Shown: positions 45,813-53,272 of the stretch, piece by piece
How the letters are laid out: the number at the start of each line of letters is the position of its first letter
Position numbering within the stretch: position 1 is the first letter of the stretch
NCBI RefSeq assembly: GCF_004362715.1
Contig: NZ_SNYC01000005.1
Coordinates: forward strand, 931,781-995,780
Direction of reading: 5' to 3'
DNA length: 64,000 bases
Source: Pedobacter metabolipauper
GTDB taxonomy: Bacteria > Bacteroidota > Bacteroidia > Sphingobacteriales > Sphingobacteriaceae
Position numbers and translations under genes: made by a program
Notes under the pieces: model-generated
The model's database searches: none
Told to the model about the DNA's origin: nothing
What the model saw: the letters and a program-made list of their open reading frames with translations, nothing else

Positions 45813-46455
45813 ATCTTACATAAAATTTAATAATCTTGTCAAGTAAATTTATATAGCTGCGCCCGTCGAGGTCTGCAAATTGCTTTTTGAGCTCTTCTCC
45901 GGACTCTGAAATTGTAGAAAATTTTTCGACCAAATCTATCGCATCCTTTCGAGCGATCTCCATTCCATGAACTGCAATAAAGTTAGCGATCTGTGCATGC
46001 AAGTCTTCGAGTTCCCGATGTTTAAAGTTCTTGCCATAGGCTAGGATTTTGAGCTGAATTTCGCCAATCGTTTTGTAATGTAAAATGAAATCTTCAAGGT
46101 TTGTATAGAAAAGCCTTTTATTAAGTCCAGTAATTTCTTTTTGTTTAATTTCTCCCTGTTCGAAGCCAGTGAAACTATTGCTGAATAATACAAGAGGACA
46201 CTTGTCTATTCTTGCTCCATCCTTGATGTTTTCGGCGACTTTGGTGCTGCCTTGTAAAATTTCACCAGCGGAATTGAAATCGGGAAAGGAATCATGAAGC
46301 AAAATGCATGCGGCAGATTTTAACATACTAAAATCATCACTTTCGCTGCGTCTGTTCCAAACAGTAAGCACATCACTATAAGTACCATCGGCAATATAGT
46401 TGCAACCATACTCACGCTGCTGTTCACGTCTGTTATCATCAATTAGGTAGATCAT
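45790..46455 (-). CDS. Receiver-like protein, 221 aa, linking RT and HEPN genes
   Basis: The N-terminal 120 residues have the receiver layout: Asp6-Asp7 in IYLIDDNR, Asp55 in CILLHDSF, Ser92 in VLFSNSF and Lys113 in NKRLFY, so the usual acid pocket, phosphoacceptor, Ser/Thr and Lys positions are occupied. Helices continue to the end (LEDLHAQIANFIAVHGMEI; SYINLLDKIIKFYVRYG). The ATG overlaps the RT stop (TGATG), and its 3' end overlaps the next gene by 23 bases, so translation is tightly coupled. No histidine kinase gene is nearby. Confidence 0.7.
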   Translation of the reverse strand: MIYLIDDNRREQQREYGCNYIADGTYSDVLTVWNRRSESDDFSMLKSAACILLHDSFPDFNSAGEILQGSTKVAENIKDGARIDKCPLVLFSNSFTGFEQGEIKQKEITGLNKRLFYTNLEDFILHYKTIGEIQLKILAYGKNFKHRELEDLHAQIANFIAVHGMEIARKDAIDLVEKFSTISESGEELKKQFADLDGRSYINLLDKIIKFYVRYGRSIYS

Positions 46456-48521
46456 CAGTAGAATCTTAATAAATGTGTAAATCCCGAAATGAGCTCTTTG
46501 TTGACCGGTCTTTTTTGGGAGAGTTTTTCCTTGTCGCTGAGCATATCAACTTCAAAATCTCCATCAGCAAAACTAGCTCTAACTGCCCAGTTGCAAAGTC
46601 CATGAAAAAGCTTTAACGCATCTGAGAAATTACCGTTAAGTAACTCTTTAGGAAGCGCATTTTTATAACATCTAGAACCGACGTGCGTAATCTCCAGAAC
46701 TTTCATAAGACTGCCGTTGACTTCTTGTTTACTGAAAGCAATATGGATAGTTTTTGAAATCCCAATTCGCTCAAGTATCCCATCTAAGAGATGCCTGACG
46801 CCGCTTAAAACCAGTTCAACATCTGTATAGAATTCAGCGGCTTCCAAATTTGAATAATCAATCTGTAACTCATCATAATCCTCTCCAAATTTTTCCCGGA
46901 CCGTGCTTTCAATGCGATTGCGTAAAGCGGGTGGTCGAAATTGTATACTTTCTTTAAAGGGTCTGATTAAATTGTCCCGTATTAGTTTTGAGCGAATCGG
47001 GTGGGTTCCAGGATTTAGGCGTACCCATTCTTTTATTTGCTTTGAACTCCAACCAATATTAATTTCTATACGTTTGCCATCTTCATACTTCCACCAGTTT
47101 GGTTCTTCTTCGAACGCGAATTGATAAACTCTAGCGTATAATTGTTTGGTGATGTAATTTTCTTTAACGCCTCTGAAAAAATCTCTGACTGCATACATCA
47201 TTATCCTATCGTAATCAAACACCGCATCAACCATATCAAAATCATGAGTAAGATATTTAAGTCCATCACTGTCTTGAAAAAACCTTAAAAATCTTGCTAA
47301 ATCTTTTGGTCGATGTTCGCTGAAATCACCCTTGTGCGTTGACGATGACTTCTGTTTTTTTTCAGCAAAACGCTTATTGGCTAATTTTTTAAAACGCTTG
47401 GAGAGTTTAAGATATGTAGGATGATTTTCTCCAGTAACCATTTTCATATAATTCAGCCTGCCATCGAGGGTCGAATGTAATGTCGATTCCATCTCCTTAT
47501 CAGAAATCAAGCTACGGTCATTGAAAAATTTTATTTCAGCCTCGTGGTAACCATACTTTTCCCAATAGTATATATACATACGCAGAGGCTTAAGATATTC
47601 CCTTTTAACGTTAGTCTTTTCGTTTACGACGATTCCAGTAACCTCTTGACGGGCGCTTTTGCCTAAAAGTCGGGTTTTAGATTCGTTGATTTGGAAGCCC
47701 TGTTCTGAAATAATCCTCACAAGTTCAATTAAGAAAGCAGAGCCTTCCTCAAAAACGTTATTATTACCTGAAAACGTAATATCATCAGCATAGCGCGTGT
47801 AAACCAATTGGTTTGCCTTGGCAAGTGATTCAAGTAAATTGTCTAGGTTTTGGCAAACGGCATTAGAGAGTAAAGGCGAGGTTGGGGCCCCTTGAGGTAA
47901 TATAAATTTACGGGAGGAATTTCGTATCCCTTTCTTCAATGGCGCTCTCATAGTACAAAGTCCAGAGAGATGTTCTGCGATACTTTTTCGCTCTCCAGAG
48001 AGGTTAAATGGAGGACGCATTAATGCTTCTTTAACCATCTCACTATCAATAGAAGGAAAAAAGTCTTTCAAATCTATGTTAAATACATACTTTTTGCCCA
48101 CATGTACTACAGCGTTGGAAACTACAGATGAACCTTTCTTAAAACCATGTGAACATTGATGTCCTTGAAAAACACAGGAAAGAAGAAAGTTAATGAGCCG
48201 ATGGATAAGCATAAGCTCTTCAGAGGGTGCGCTGATGTGGCGGTATCTTCCAGAACGCTTTTTTATAGAAAAATTACTATAGGTTGGGCTATCTTCGCCA
48301 ATTTCGAATTGACTCAAAATCTGGCAGCAGTATGTCTGACCAAGATCATTTATATCTAGCAAACTCACCAGATGCACTAAGATCTGATAAAATTCCTGTT
48401 GCGAAGCACAGGCATGAAACTTGCTGGCGACTTCCTGCCGCTGTTCCTGGGTTATCTGCTTTAGTGGATCTTTCAAATTAGTAAAAGGATGGGGACTAGC
48501 GAATTCAATATAGTAAGTCAA
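46455..48521 (-). CDS. Retron-type reverse transcriptase with long C-terminal extension
   Basis: The RT domain (about 70-380) shows the retron region-X motif NAVVH at 136-140, FNIDLKDFFPSI at 147-158, QGAPTSP at 210-216, the catalytic YADD at 244-247 and the region-Y VTG motif at 294-296, then a thumb with DGRLNYMKMV. Catalytic residues are intact. About 300 residues follow with no domain I can name; the segment at 560-665 (LLSGVRHLLDGILERI-like pattern, then KTIHIAFS and VLEITHVG) has a faint ATPase/kinase look. Start is TTG 48519-48521, directly after an in-frame TAG 15 bases upstream. It leads the receiver and receiver-HEPN genes. Confidence 0.88.
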   Translation of the reverse strand: MTYYIEFASPHPFTNLKDPLKQITQEQRQEVASKFHACASQQEFYQILVHLVSLLDINDLGQTYCCQILSQFEIGEDSPTYSNFSIKKRSGRYRHISAPSEELMLIHRLINFLLSCVFQGHQCSHGFKKGSSVVSNAVVHVGKKYVFNIDLKDFFPSIDSEMVKEALMRPPFNLSGERKSIAEHLSGLCTMRAPLKKGIRNSSRKFILPQGAPTSPLLSNAVCQNLDNLLESLAKANQLVYTRYADDITFSGNNNVFEEGSAFLIELVRIISEQGFQINESKTRLLGKSARQEVTGIVVNEKTNVKREYLKPLRMYIYYWEKYGYHEAEIKFFNDRSLISDKEMESTLHSTLDGRLNYMKMVTGENHPTYLKLSKRFKKLANKRFAEKKQKSSSTHKGDFSEHRPKDLARFLRFFQDSDGLKYLTHDFDMVDAVFDYDRIMMYAVRDFFRGVKENYITKQLYARVYQFAFEEEPNWWKYEDGKRIEINIGWSSKQIKEWVRLNPGTHPIRSKLIRDNLIRPFKESIQFRPPALRNRIESTVREKFGEDYDELQIDYSNLEAAEFYTDVELVLSGVRHLLDGILERIGISKTIHIAFSKQEVNGSLMKVLEITHVGSRCYKNALPKELLNGNFSDALKLFHGLCNWAVRASFADGDFEVDMLSDKEKLSQKRPVNKELISGFTHLLRFY

Positions 48522-48544
48522 GATATAACCAGATTTCTATCTCA

Positions 48545-48650
48545 TTATAAAGTGAACATTTCCCCTGGCCATAAGGCCCGGTGAATGTGCCGATCATTGG
48601 CCGCAGAACGGCCCAGCACAGGATCAATTTCTTTGCTGTCCCTATCCATT
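48545..48650 (-). ncRNA. Candidate structured RNA (possible retron msr-msd) upstream of the RT
   Basis: Just upstream of the RT start the DNA becomes GC-richer and shows nested inverted repeats. GGCCG/CGGCC (48599-48603/48609-48613) has a 5-base loop, enclosed by TGTGC/GCACA (48586-48590/48616-48620). GGCC/GGCC (48567-48570/48575-48578) has a 4-base loop, enclosed by ACATT/AATGT (48556-48560/48584-48588). Retron RTs are preceded by such RNAs on the same strand. A 34-codon minus-strand frame also runs through it, so a coding remnant remains possible. Confidence 0.4.
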
Positions 48651-48872
48651 CCAAATATAACATTTCATAACTAAATACAACAGAAAGCATCCAAAAATCA
48701 TTTTAAACGACATGTCTACTCCCGCCATAGCTTATCATCAACCCGATTATGAAAAACACTTACAATAATTTCTTTTTCCTGTACTGCCCCTCAACTCTGT
48801 TCTTCAACACTTTTTCAAAATTTACAATCGCTTCACAATGCTCATAAAAGTTCGACATATTGCCGCTCGACT

Positions 48873-48926
48873 CTACTAAAGGAAACATCAATAACATGGT
48901 GTTTCCTTTTTTTATGCCTATAAAAA
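48873..48926. repeat. Right copy of the island-flanking repeat (candidate attachment site)
   Basis: It shares CTAC, AAGGAAACA (48879-48887), the exact 18-mer GTTTCCTTTTTTTATGCC (48901-48918) and ATAAAAAT with the copy behind tRNA-Met at the same relative spacing. It retains a GGAAACA/TGTTTCC hairpin with a T run. The bases just upstream (TTCGA..., CGCTCGACTCTAC) loosely resemble a tRNA 3' end. Confidence 0.6.
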
Positions 48927-48978
48927 TAGGTGACAAAAAACTCCGATCTTCCTTAATAATGTCACGATAATTGTATTG

Positions 48979-49054
48979 CGACAAAAATAGCGATAATTTT
49001 GTCGTAATAACTAATATCCCGACAAAATATCATATATTTGTCGGGATATTAGTT
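48979..49054. promoter_or_regulatory. Paired palindromic operators over the Fic promoter
   Basis: Site 1 is CGACAAAA (48979-48986)/TTTTGTCG (48997-49004). Site 2 is the perfect 18-bp inverted repeat AACTAATATCCCGACAAA (49009-49026)/TTTGTCGGGATATTAGTT (49037-49054). Both have a 10-base spacer and the same CGACAAA box, and their centres are 40 bp apart. An exact -7 element TATATTTG (49033-49040) overlaps the right arm of site 2, so binding would block transcription. Confidence 0.75.
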
Positions 49055-49062
49055 TAATCATT

Positions 49063-50457
49063 ATGAAAAAGGTTAGAAATCATACCGAGAACTTGTTAGC
49101 AATAATAAATTCTTATCCTAACGGCATCAACATCAATGAGGTTGCCAAAGCATTCACCAAAGGCATTTCTACTCGTAGTTTACAGCGCTTATTATTAAAA
49201 CTAAGCAATGAGGGACGTATCATGATTAATGGTGCGGCACGCAGCACAAAATATCACCCAATAATAAAAGAAGAAGAAAGACAGGAAATAGGAGTAGCAG
49301 AGCCGGCTGCTAAATTTATCCGCCCGGCACCCCGTATCATTCCGCTATCTGATAAAGGTAAATATGCACTCACGCGCATTAGCACTCCCATTCAACAGCG
49401 AATACCAGTGGGCTATCAGCAGAACTTTTTAAAATCCTATCAACCCAATATTGACAGTTATCTTTCTGGCGAAGAAAAGAAGCATTTAGCTGCATTAGGA
49501 AATACTGGCATTGACAGGCCTGCGGGAACCTATGTACAACAGATTTTGAATCGGCTGCTGATCGACCTCTCCTGGAACTCAAGCAGGTTGGAAGGTAATA
49601 CGTATAGCTTACTGGATACTGAAAGACTCATTTTGCAGGGACAGGCAGACGATAGCAAATCTGCAAAAGAAGCACAAATGATCCTTAACCATAAAGATGC
49701 CATAGAGTTCATTGTGCAAGCTGCCCAAGACATTGGATTTAACCGATATACTTTTCTGAATCTTCATGCTATGCTGGCCAATAATCTTCTTACAGATTTG
49801 GAGGCCCCGGGCAGATTAAGGTCAATGGCGGTTGGCATAACAGGCTCTACCTATATCCCTCTTGCCATTCCCCAACTAATCGGTGAATACTTTGATCTTA
49901 TACTGGAAAAGGCCAAACAGATCGAAAACCCATTTGAACAATCATTCTTTCTGATGGTGCATTTGCCCTACCTGCAGCCATTCGATGATGTAAATAAAAG
50001 GGTATCAAGACTTGCAGCCAATATTCCTTTGATAAAACAAAATCTTTCCCCACTATCCTTCATCGATGTTCCGGAAGATCTATATTTCAAGGGAATGATG
50101 GCGGTATATGAACACAATGATATCAATCTCTTGAAAGAAGTTTTTCTATGGGCCTATGAACGATCTGCGCAAAAATATGCTGTGATCAGGCAGTCCATCG
50201 GAGAACCTGACATCTTCAAGCTAAAGTACCGTGATTCCATTAGAAACCTCATTACAACAATTATTATTAATGAATTGGATTCAAAAGATGCGCAAAAAAG
50301 AATAAAAATTAATGTTGAGGAACTACCTAAAGAGGATCGGGAGCAGTTTATCTCATCTGTTGAAACCGAACTCATGGCAATACACGAAGGAAATTTCGCA
50401 AGATATAGGGTCAGTCAGCGGGAATTTTTTAACTGGCAGAAAATTTGGAACACTTAA
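49063..50457 (+). CDS. Fic family protein with N-terminal winged helix
   Basis: A 464-residue protein. Residues 1-60 form a winged-helix-like domain (INEVAKAFTKGISTRSLQRLL, then a GRIMIN wing), followed by a Fic_N region and a Fic core at about 220-330. The active-site loop reads QPFDDVNKR at 305-313 where HPFxDGNGR is usual, so the catalytic His position is Gln305. An inhibitory-type motif SSRLEG is at 173-178. Activity as an AMP transferase is therefore doubtful. The N-terminal domain is a good candidate to bind the palindromes at 48979-49054 (autoregulation). Confidence 0.88.
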   Translation: MKKVRNHTENLLAIINSYPNGININEVAKAFTKGISTRSLQRLLLKLSNEGRIMINGAARSTKYHPIIKEEERQEIGVAEPAAKFIRPAPRIIPLSDKGKYALTRISTPIQQRIPVGYQQNFLKSYQPNIDSYLSGEEKKHLAALGNTGIDRPAGTYVQQILNRLLIDLSWNSSRLEGNTYSLLDTERLILQGQADDSKSAKEAQMILNHKDAIEFIVQAAQDIGFNRYTFLNLHAMLANNLLTDLEAPGRLRSMAVGITGSTYIPLAIPQLIGEYFDLILEKAKQIENPFEQSFFLMVHLPYLQPFDDVNKRVSRLAANIPLIKQNLSPLSFIDVPEDLYFKGMMAVYEHNDINLLKEVFLWAYERSAQKYAVIRQSIGEPDIFKLKYRDSIRNLITTIIINELDSKDAQKRIKINVEELPKEDREQFISSVETELMAIHEGNFARYRVSQREFFNWQKIWNT

Positions 50458-50461
50458 ATTC

Positions 50462-50827
50462 TCAGCTTTCTCTCAATATCTTGTCCATCTTCCTGCCCTT
50501 GGCCAACTCATCAACCAATTTGTCCAAATACCGAACCTGCTGCGTCAAAGGATTCTCGATGTCTTCAATACGATACCCACAGATTAGCCCGGTAATGAGC
50601 CCTGCATTTGCATTTAGCGACGCCTGTTGAAAGAAGGCTTCAAAGGTTACCTTTCTTTCGATCAAGTCTTGCAATTTCTTATCATCAAACCCAGTTAACC
50701 AGGTTATAACCTGATGTAATTCGTCTTTCGTTCTACCTTTCTTTTCCACTTTTGCTACATACATTGGATAGACCGAAGCAAAGGTCAACTTTGCCATACG
50801 CTGATTGTGTATATCGGAAGTATTCAT
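50462..50827 (-). CDS. DUF2200 family protein
   Basis: A 121-residue soluble protein that matches the DUF2200 pattern: MAKLTFASVYPMYVAKVEKKGRTKDELHQVITWLTGF near the N-terminus, then FFQQASLNANAGLITGLICGYRIEDIENPL and YLDKLVDELAKGRKMDKIL. Relatives are short, single-domain and of unknown function. The gene converges with the Fic gene, with 4 bases between the stops. Confidence 0.9.
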   Translation of the reverse strand: MNTSDIHNQRMAKLTFASVYPMYVAKVEKKGRTKDELHQVITWLTGFDDKKLQDLIERKVTFEAFFQQASLNANAGLITGLICGYRIEDIENPLTQQVRYLDKLVDELAKGRKMDKILRES

Positions 50828-51019
50828 ATTTTAAACTTTAACGTTAATCCTTATTTTTCACTTAGCTAGTCTCAAATTACCAGACCATAACATACTACCT
50901 AATAAATTTAATGAACTAAATTAGAACAGTTGAAAAATATTGGGAAAAACTGAAATTAAATTCCATAAACAGGTATCAACATCTGTAAAACCATCCGATA
51001 ATAGCATTTAGATGTCGAA

Positions 51020-52336
51020 TTACATTTTAACAGGCAGTGCTCTGGTCATGATACTATTAAAAATTACAGCATCGAAAATAAGTGGCCAGCTTCTCAAAAA
51101 ATCCTTATACCCGTAAGGTCTCATGGCTCGTTTCTTACTTAGCCATTGTCCATCAGGCAACAAGCAATTAGATTTGAAATCTAAAAATGCATTTTTAAAC
51201 CCAGCTTTATTAAACAGTGCTTCAAAAGAGTCCTTTGTCTGAGATCCAATCTGGTGCGGAGTTTGCATATTGTACCACGCCCATTCGCCACTGTAGGCAG
51301 TAAAACATATAGAATATACTTTCTTACCTAAGCTGTTTTTTATATAATCACCCATAACTGGTGGATAAATCTCAGTTGCCGGAATGCTTTTATTGTCAGG
51401 CGACCTACCTATATGCCAGCTGGCAGCCCAAACGATAATCTTATCATTAGCATATCGATTATTTGTTAGCCAAATCAGGTTCTCTGCCATTAAAGAATCC
51501 CTGATCGTAGCCGCATTAGCAAGCTCGCCCGATTCAATCTTTTTCTCAGCCAGGATAGCAGGTAAATATTCCCTTGTAGATATCCAGATCTGTTTCCAAT
51601 AGCTCGTCACATCATCAGGAGGTAATGAAGAGATATCCTTGATCTTCTGATCTAAGATGTGCTTAAAAGCAGGCAACTTCTCTCTAATACTGATCCGTTC
51701 TGCATTCGCAACGGCTTGATCCTGAGTAAACCCAAACACAAGTGCACGATACACTTTATAAAACGTATCCTGTTGCATCTGGTTCTCGAATGGAATATCA
51801 TACTTTTTTAAGAACATCAGAAAATCTACAGGAAGATCCCGTTTTAAAAAAAAGCCATGAAGCTGAGTATCAAAACCTGTAATCCGCAGTGGTTTCGCCG
51901 TTTTAACCGAACCAGCAATATATTTTGCAAGCGGTAAAAATTGTTGCGTATGTCCCCACAATTCAAATGTTGAATTCTGAATGGCATTTAAAGGATCTTT
52001 ATCCCAATGAGCAACACTCCATGCCCTTTCAGCATTATAAAAGCTACTTTCAAAAGCGAGAACATTGAAACCCATCTGCTCATGTAGAAACCTTACCATC
52101 CTTGTTTTAGCTTCTATAGTTGTTCCGTCTCCATGAGTTTCTTCCCCTAAAAGCACCAGCCGTGCATCGCCTATTTTTCGCTTCAAATCTGCAAAGTCCC
52201 TGTAGTCCGCATTGTTGAAATCTATCGCTATTTCCGAGGCATTTTTCTTGATAAACCGAACCTCCTTTTGTCCGTAACTCTGAAGTCCAGGCAGGCAAAG
52301 TATCAATAAGATTAGTTTAATTCTTATCATGTTCAA
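51020..52336 (-). CDS. Erythromycin esterase-family protein, secreted
   Basis: A signal peptide (MIRIKLILLILCLPGLQSYG) is followed by the esterase-family core: LVLLGEETHGDGTTIEAKTRMVRFLHEQMGFNVLAFES near residue 55, then WAASWHIGRSPDN near 300. The Glu-His pair of GEETHG is the putative catalytic centre of the Ere family. Members hydrolyse macrolide lactones in some cases but most have unknown substrates, so resistance cannot be assumed. It stands alone, with 192 bases of unremarkable DNA to DUF2200. Confidence 0.9.
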   Translation of the reverse strand: MNMIRIKLILLILCLPGLQSYGQKEVRFIKKNASEIAIDFNNADYRDFADLKRKIGDARLVLLGEETHGDGTTIEAKTRMVRFLHEQMGFNVLAFESSFYNAERAWSVAHWDKDPLNAIQNSTFELWGHTQQFLPLAKYIAGSVKTAKPLRITGFDTQLHGFFLKRDLPVDFLMFLKKYDIPFENQMQQDTFYKVYRALVFGFTQDQAVANAERISIREKLPAFKHILDQKIKDISSLPPDDVTSYWKQIWISTREYLPAILAEKKIESGELANAATIRDSLMAENLIWLTNNRYANDKIIVWAASWHIGRSPDNKSIPATEIYPPVMGDYIKNSLGKKVYSICFTAYSGEWAWYNMQTPHQIGSQTKDSFEALFNKAGFKNAFLDFKSNCLLPDGQWLSKKRAMRPYGYKDFLRSWPLIFDAVIFNSIMTRALPVKM

Positions 52337-52374
52337 TAATTAATCATAAAGGGTTTATTTAGTTTACCGAGCTT

Positions 52375-52575
52375 TCAGCTGATATCAAGAATATCACCTG
52401 GTTTGCAATCCAATACCCGGCATATGGCTTCTAAAGTGTCAAATCGTACACCTTTAGCTTTACCTGTTTTTAAAATAGAGAGGTTTACTATGGTTAGCCC
52501 AACCTTTTCTGATAGCTCTGTTAGTGACATTTTCCTTTTGGCCAGCATGATATCCAGATTAATAATGATAGCCAT
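52375..52575 (-). CDS. XRE-family helix-turn-helix regulator, 66 aa
   Basis: A compact Cro/C1-type HTH: IINLDIMLAKRKMSLTELSEKVGLTIVNLSILKTGKAKGVRFDTLEAICRVLDCKPGDIL, typical of the HTH_26 regulators. It follows the DUF2975 gene by 2 bases, a very common pairing, so it probably regulates its own operon. The operator at 53263-53303 upstream of the pair is the likely target. Confidence 0.93.
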   Translation of the reverse strand: MAIIINLDIMLAKRKMSLTELSEKVGLTIVNLSILKTGKAKGVRFDTLEAICRVLDCKPGDILDIS

Positions 52576-52577
52576 AC

Positions 52578-53222
52578 TTAAATAAATGTTTCGTTTTCAT
52601 TCTTAAGGTCTACGCCGGCTTTAAAAGCTAAGCCAAATGCCAGTAAAGCAAGTCCAATCAAAGTCTCAGTGCCTATTAACTTAGTTAGATTTTGGATATC
52701 GTAATTAGAATCATTTAGATTCAATTTAATCATACAATTGATGAATAACTCCTTAGTTATCCACCTGAAGATCGGCAAGAATAAAAGCACAACGGCTCCT
52801 GACATGATCAAAGAAGTATTCCGGACTGTAAAAACGCTATCCATACTAAAGGACATAAAAAGTCTCTTGACGCACAATAGTAAATAACCGATTGAAAGCC
52901 AATAAATCAGCTGTGAAAGTTGAAATAAAACCGCCGGTAACGAGAAAAGTTCAGCATAGGATTTAAACCGCATGGCTACTAAAGCCGTATGAGTAGGCTC
53001 TACAATAGTTTTACTGTTAAACCAAGTGTCCAGTGTTCTTGCAGACTTCAAATTCTTTGGCTTCGCAATTAAATCATATACTTCATACTCTTTAATGCTT
53101 TTACTTAATCTCGGTGCACCGGAGGAGAATAACTTTATGATTAAAAATATACTATAAAACACCAATACCAACGTGGATATAAAGTTCAGGGTTTTAATGG
53201 TTTTGTTTTGTGATAAGTTCAT
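52578..53222 (-). CDS. DUF2975 family membrane protein
   Basis: A protein of about 214 residues with four predicted membrane helices (LNFISTLVLVFYSIFLIIKL; LFQLSQLIYWLSIGYLLLCVKRLF; SLIMSGAVVLLFLPIF; LIGLALLAFGLAFKAGVDL). DUF2975 proteins are paired with small XRE regulators, as here. ATG at 53220-53222 is chosen because the promoter at 53243-53272 predicts transcription starting about 14 bases before it. The longer frame starting at 53249 would begin inside the promoter. Confidence 0.88.
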   Translation of the reverse strand: MNLSQNKTIKTLNFISTLVLVFYSIFLIIKLFSSGAPRLSKSIKEYEVYDLIAKPKNLKSARTLDTWFNSKTIVEPTHTALVAMRFKSYAELFSLPAVLFQLSQLIYWLSIGYLLLCVKRLFMSFSMDSVFTVRNTSLIMSGAVVLLFLPIFRWITKELFINCMIKLNLNDSNYDIQNLTKLIGTETLIGLALLAFGLAFKAGVDLKNENETFI

Positions 53223-53242
53223 ACCTAACATGATTATACACA

Positions 53243-53272
53243 CAAACATAGGTATTATTTAAAATAAAACAA
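53243..53272 (-). promoter_or_regulatory. Promoter of the DUF2975/XRE operon
   Basis: On the minus strand TTG (53270-53272) and the -7 element TATGTTTG (53243-53250) are separated by 19 bases, the classic Bacteroidota spacing. Transcription should start around 53236, which fixes the DUF2975 start at 53222. Confidence 0.7.

Larger units (their letters stand above)
33155..48918. mobile_element. Probable integrated genomic island of about 15.7 kb, defence-rich
   Basis: It is bounded by a repeat that includes the tRNA-Met terminator on the left and a diverged copy on the right, and has a large serine recombinase next to the left end. The cargo is TcmP/DUF5131 genes, Hachiman, a HEPN protein, gene remnants and an RT-receiver-HEPN operon. 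Base composition changes sharply inside: the Hachiman genes are clearly GC-richer and the TcmP genes AT-richer than the chromosome. No conjugation, phage structural or replication genes are seen, so it is probably a mobilisable or satellite-type element. The exact ends are inferred. Confidence 0.6.
48522..49062. other. Island right border region
   Basis: These 541 bases hold the structured segment upstream of the RT (48545-48650), a plain AT-rich stretch, the right copy of the flanking repeat (48873-48926) and the paired palindromes before the Fic gene (48979-49054). A minus-strand frame at 48760-48984 crosses the repeat and is not convincing as a gene. Confidence 0.5.

Noticed and set aside
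46455-48521. Group II intron reverse transcriptase
   Set aside because: NAVVH and VTG motifs are retron hallmarks, no maturase or HNH domain is present, and no intron RNA domain V is seen next to the gene.
48505-48690. 61-codon minus-strand frame overlapping the RT start
   Set aside because: It runs out of phase through the RT start and the structured upstream segment. No recognisable protein.
48760-48984. 74-codon minus-strand frame across the right flanking repeat
   Set aside because: It spans the recombination repeat and its terminator-like T run; only the last 32 codons look protein-like, so at most it is a remnant.
33081-49060. CRISPR array in the defence island
   Set aside because: No regularly spaced identical repeats with unique spacers were found; the only repeats are the two flanking copies and the Fic palindromes.
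51020-52336. Macrolide resistance gene
   Set aside because: The protein belongs to the erythromycin esterase family, but most members have no resistance role and nothing nearby suggests a resistance cassette.
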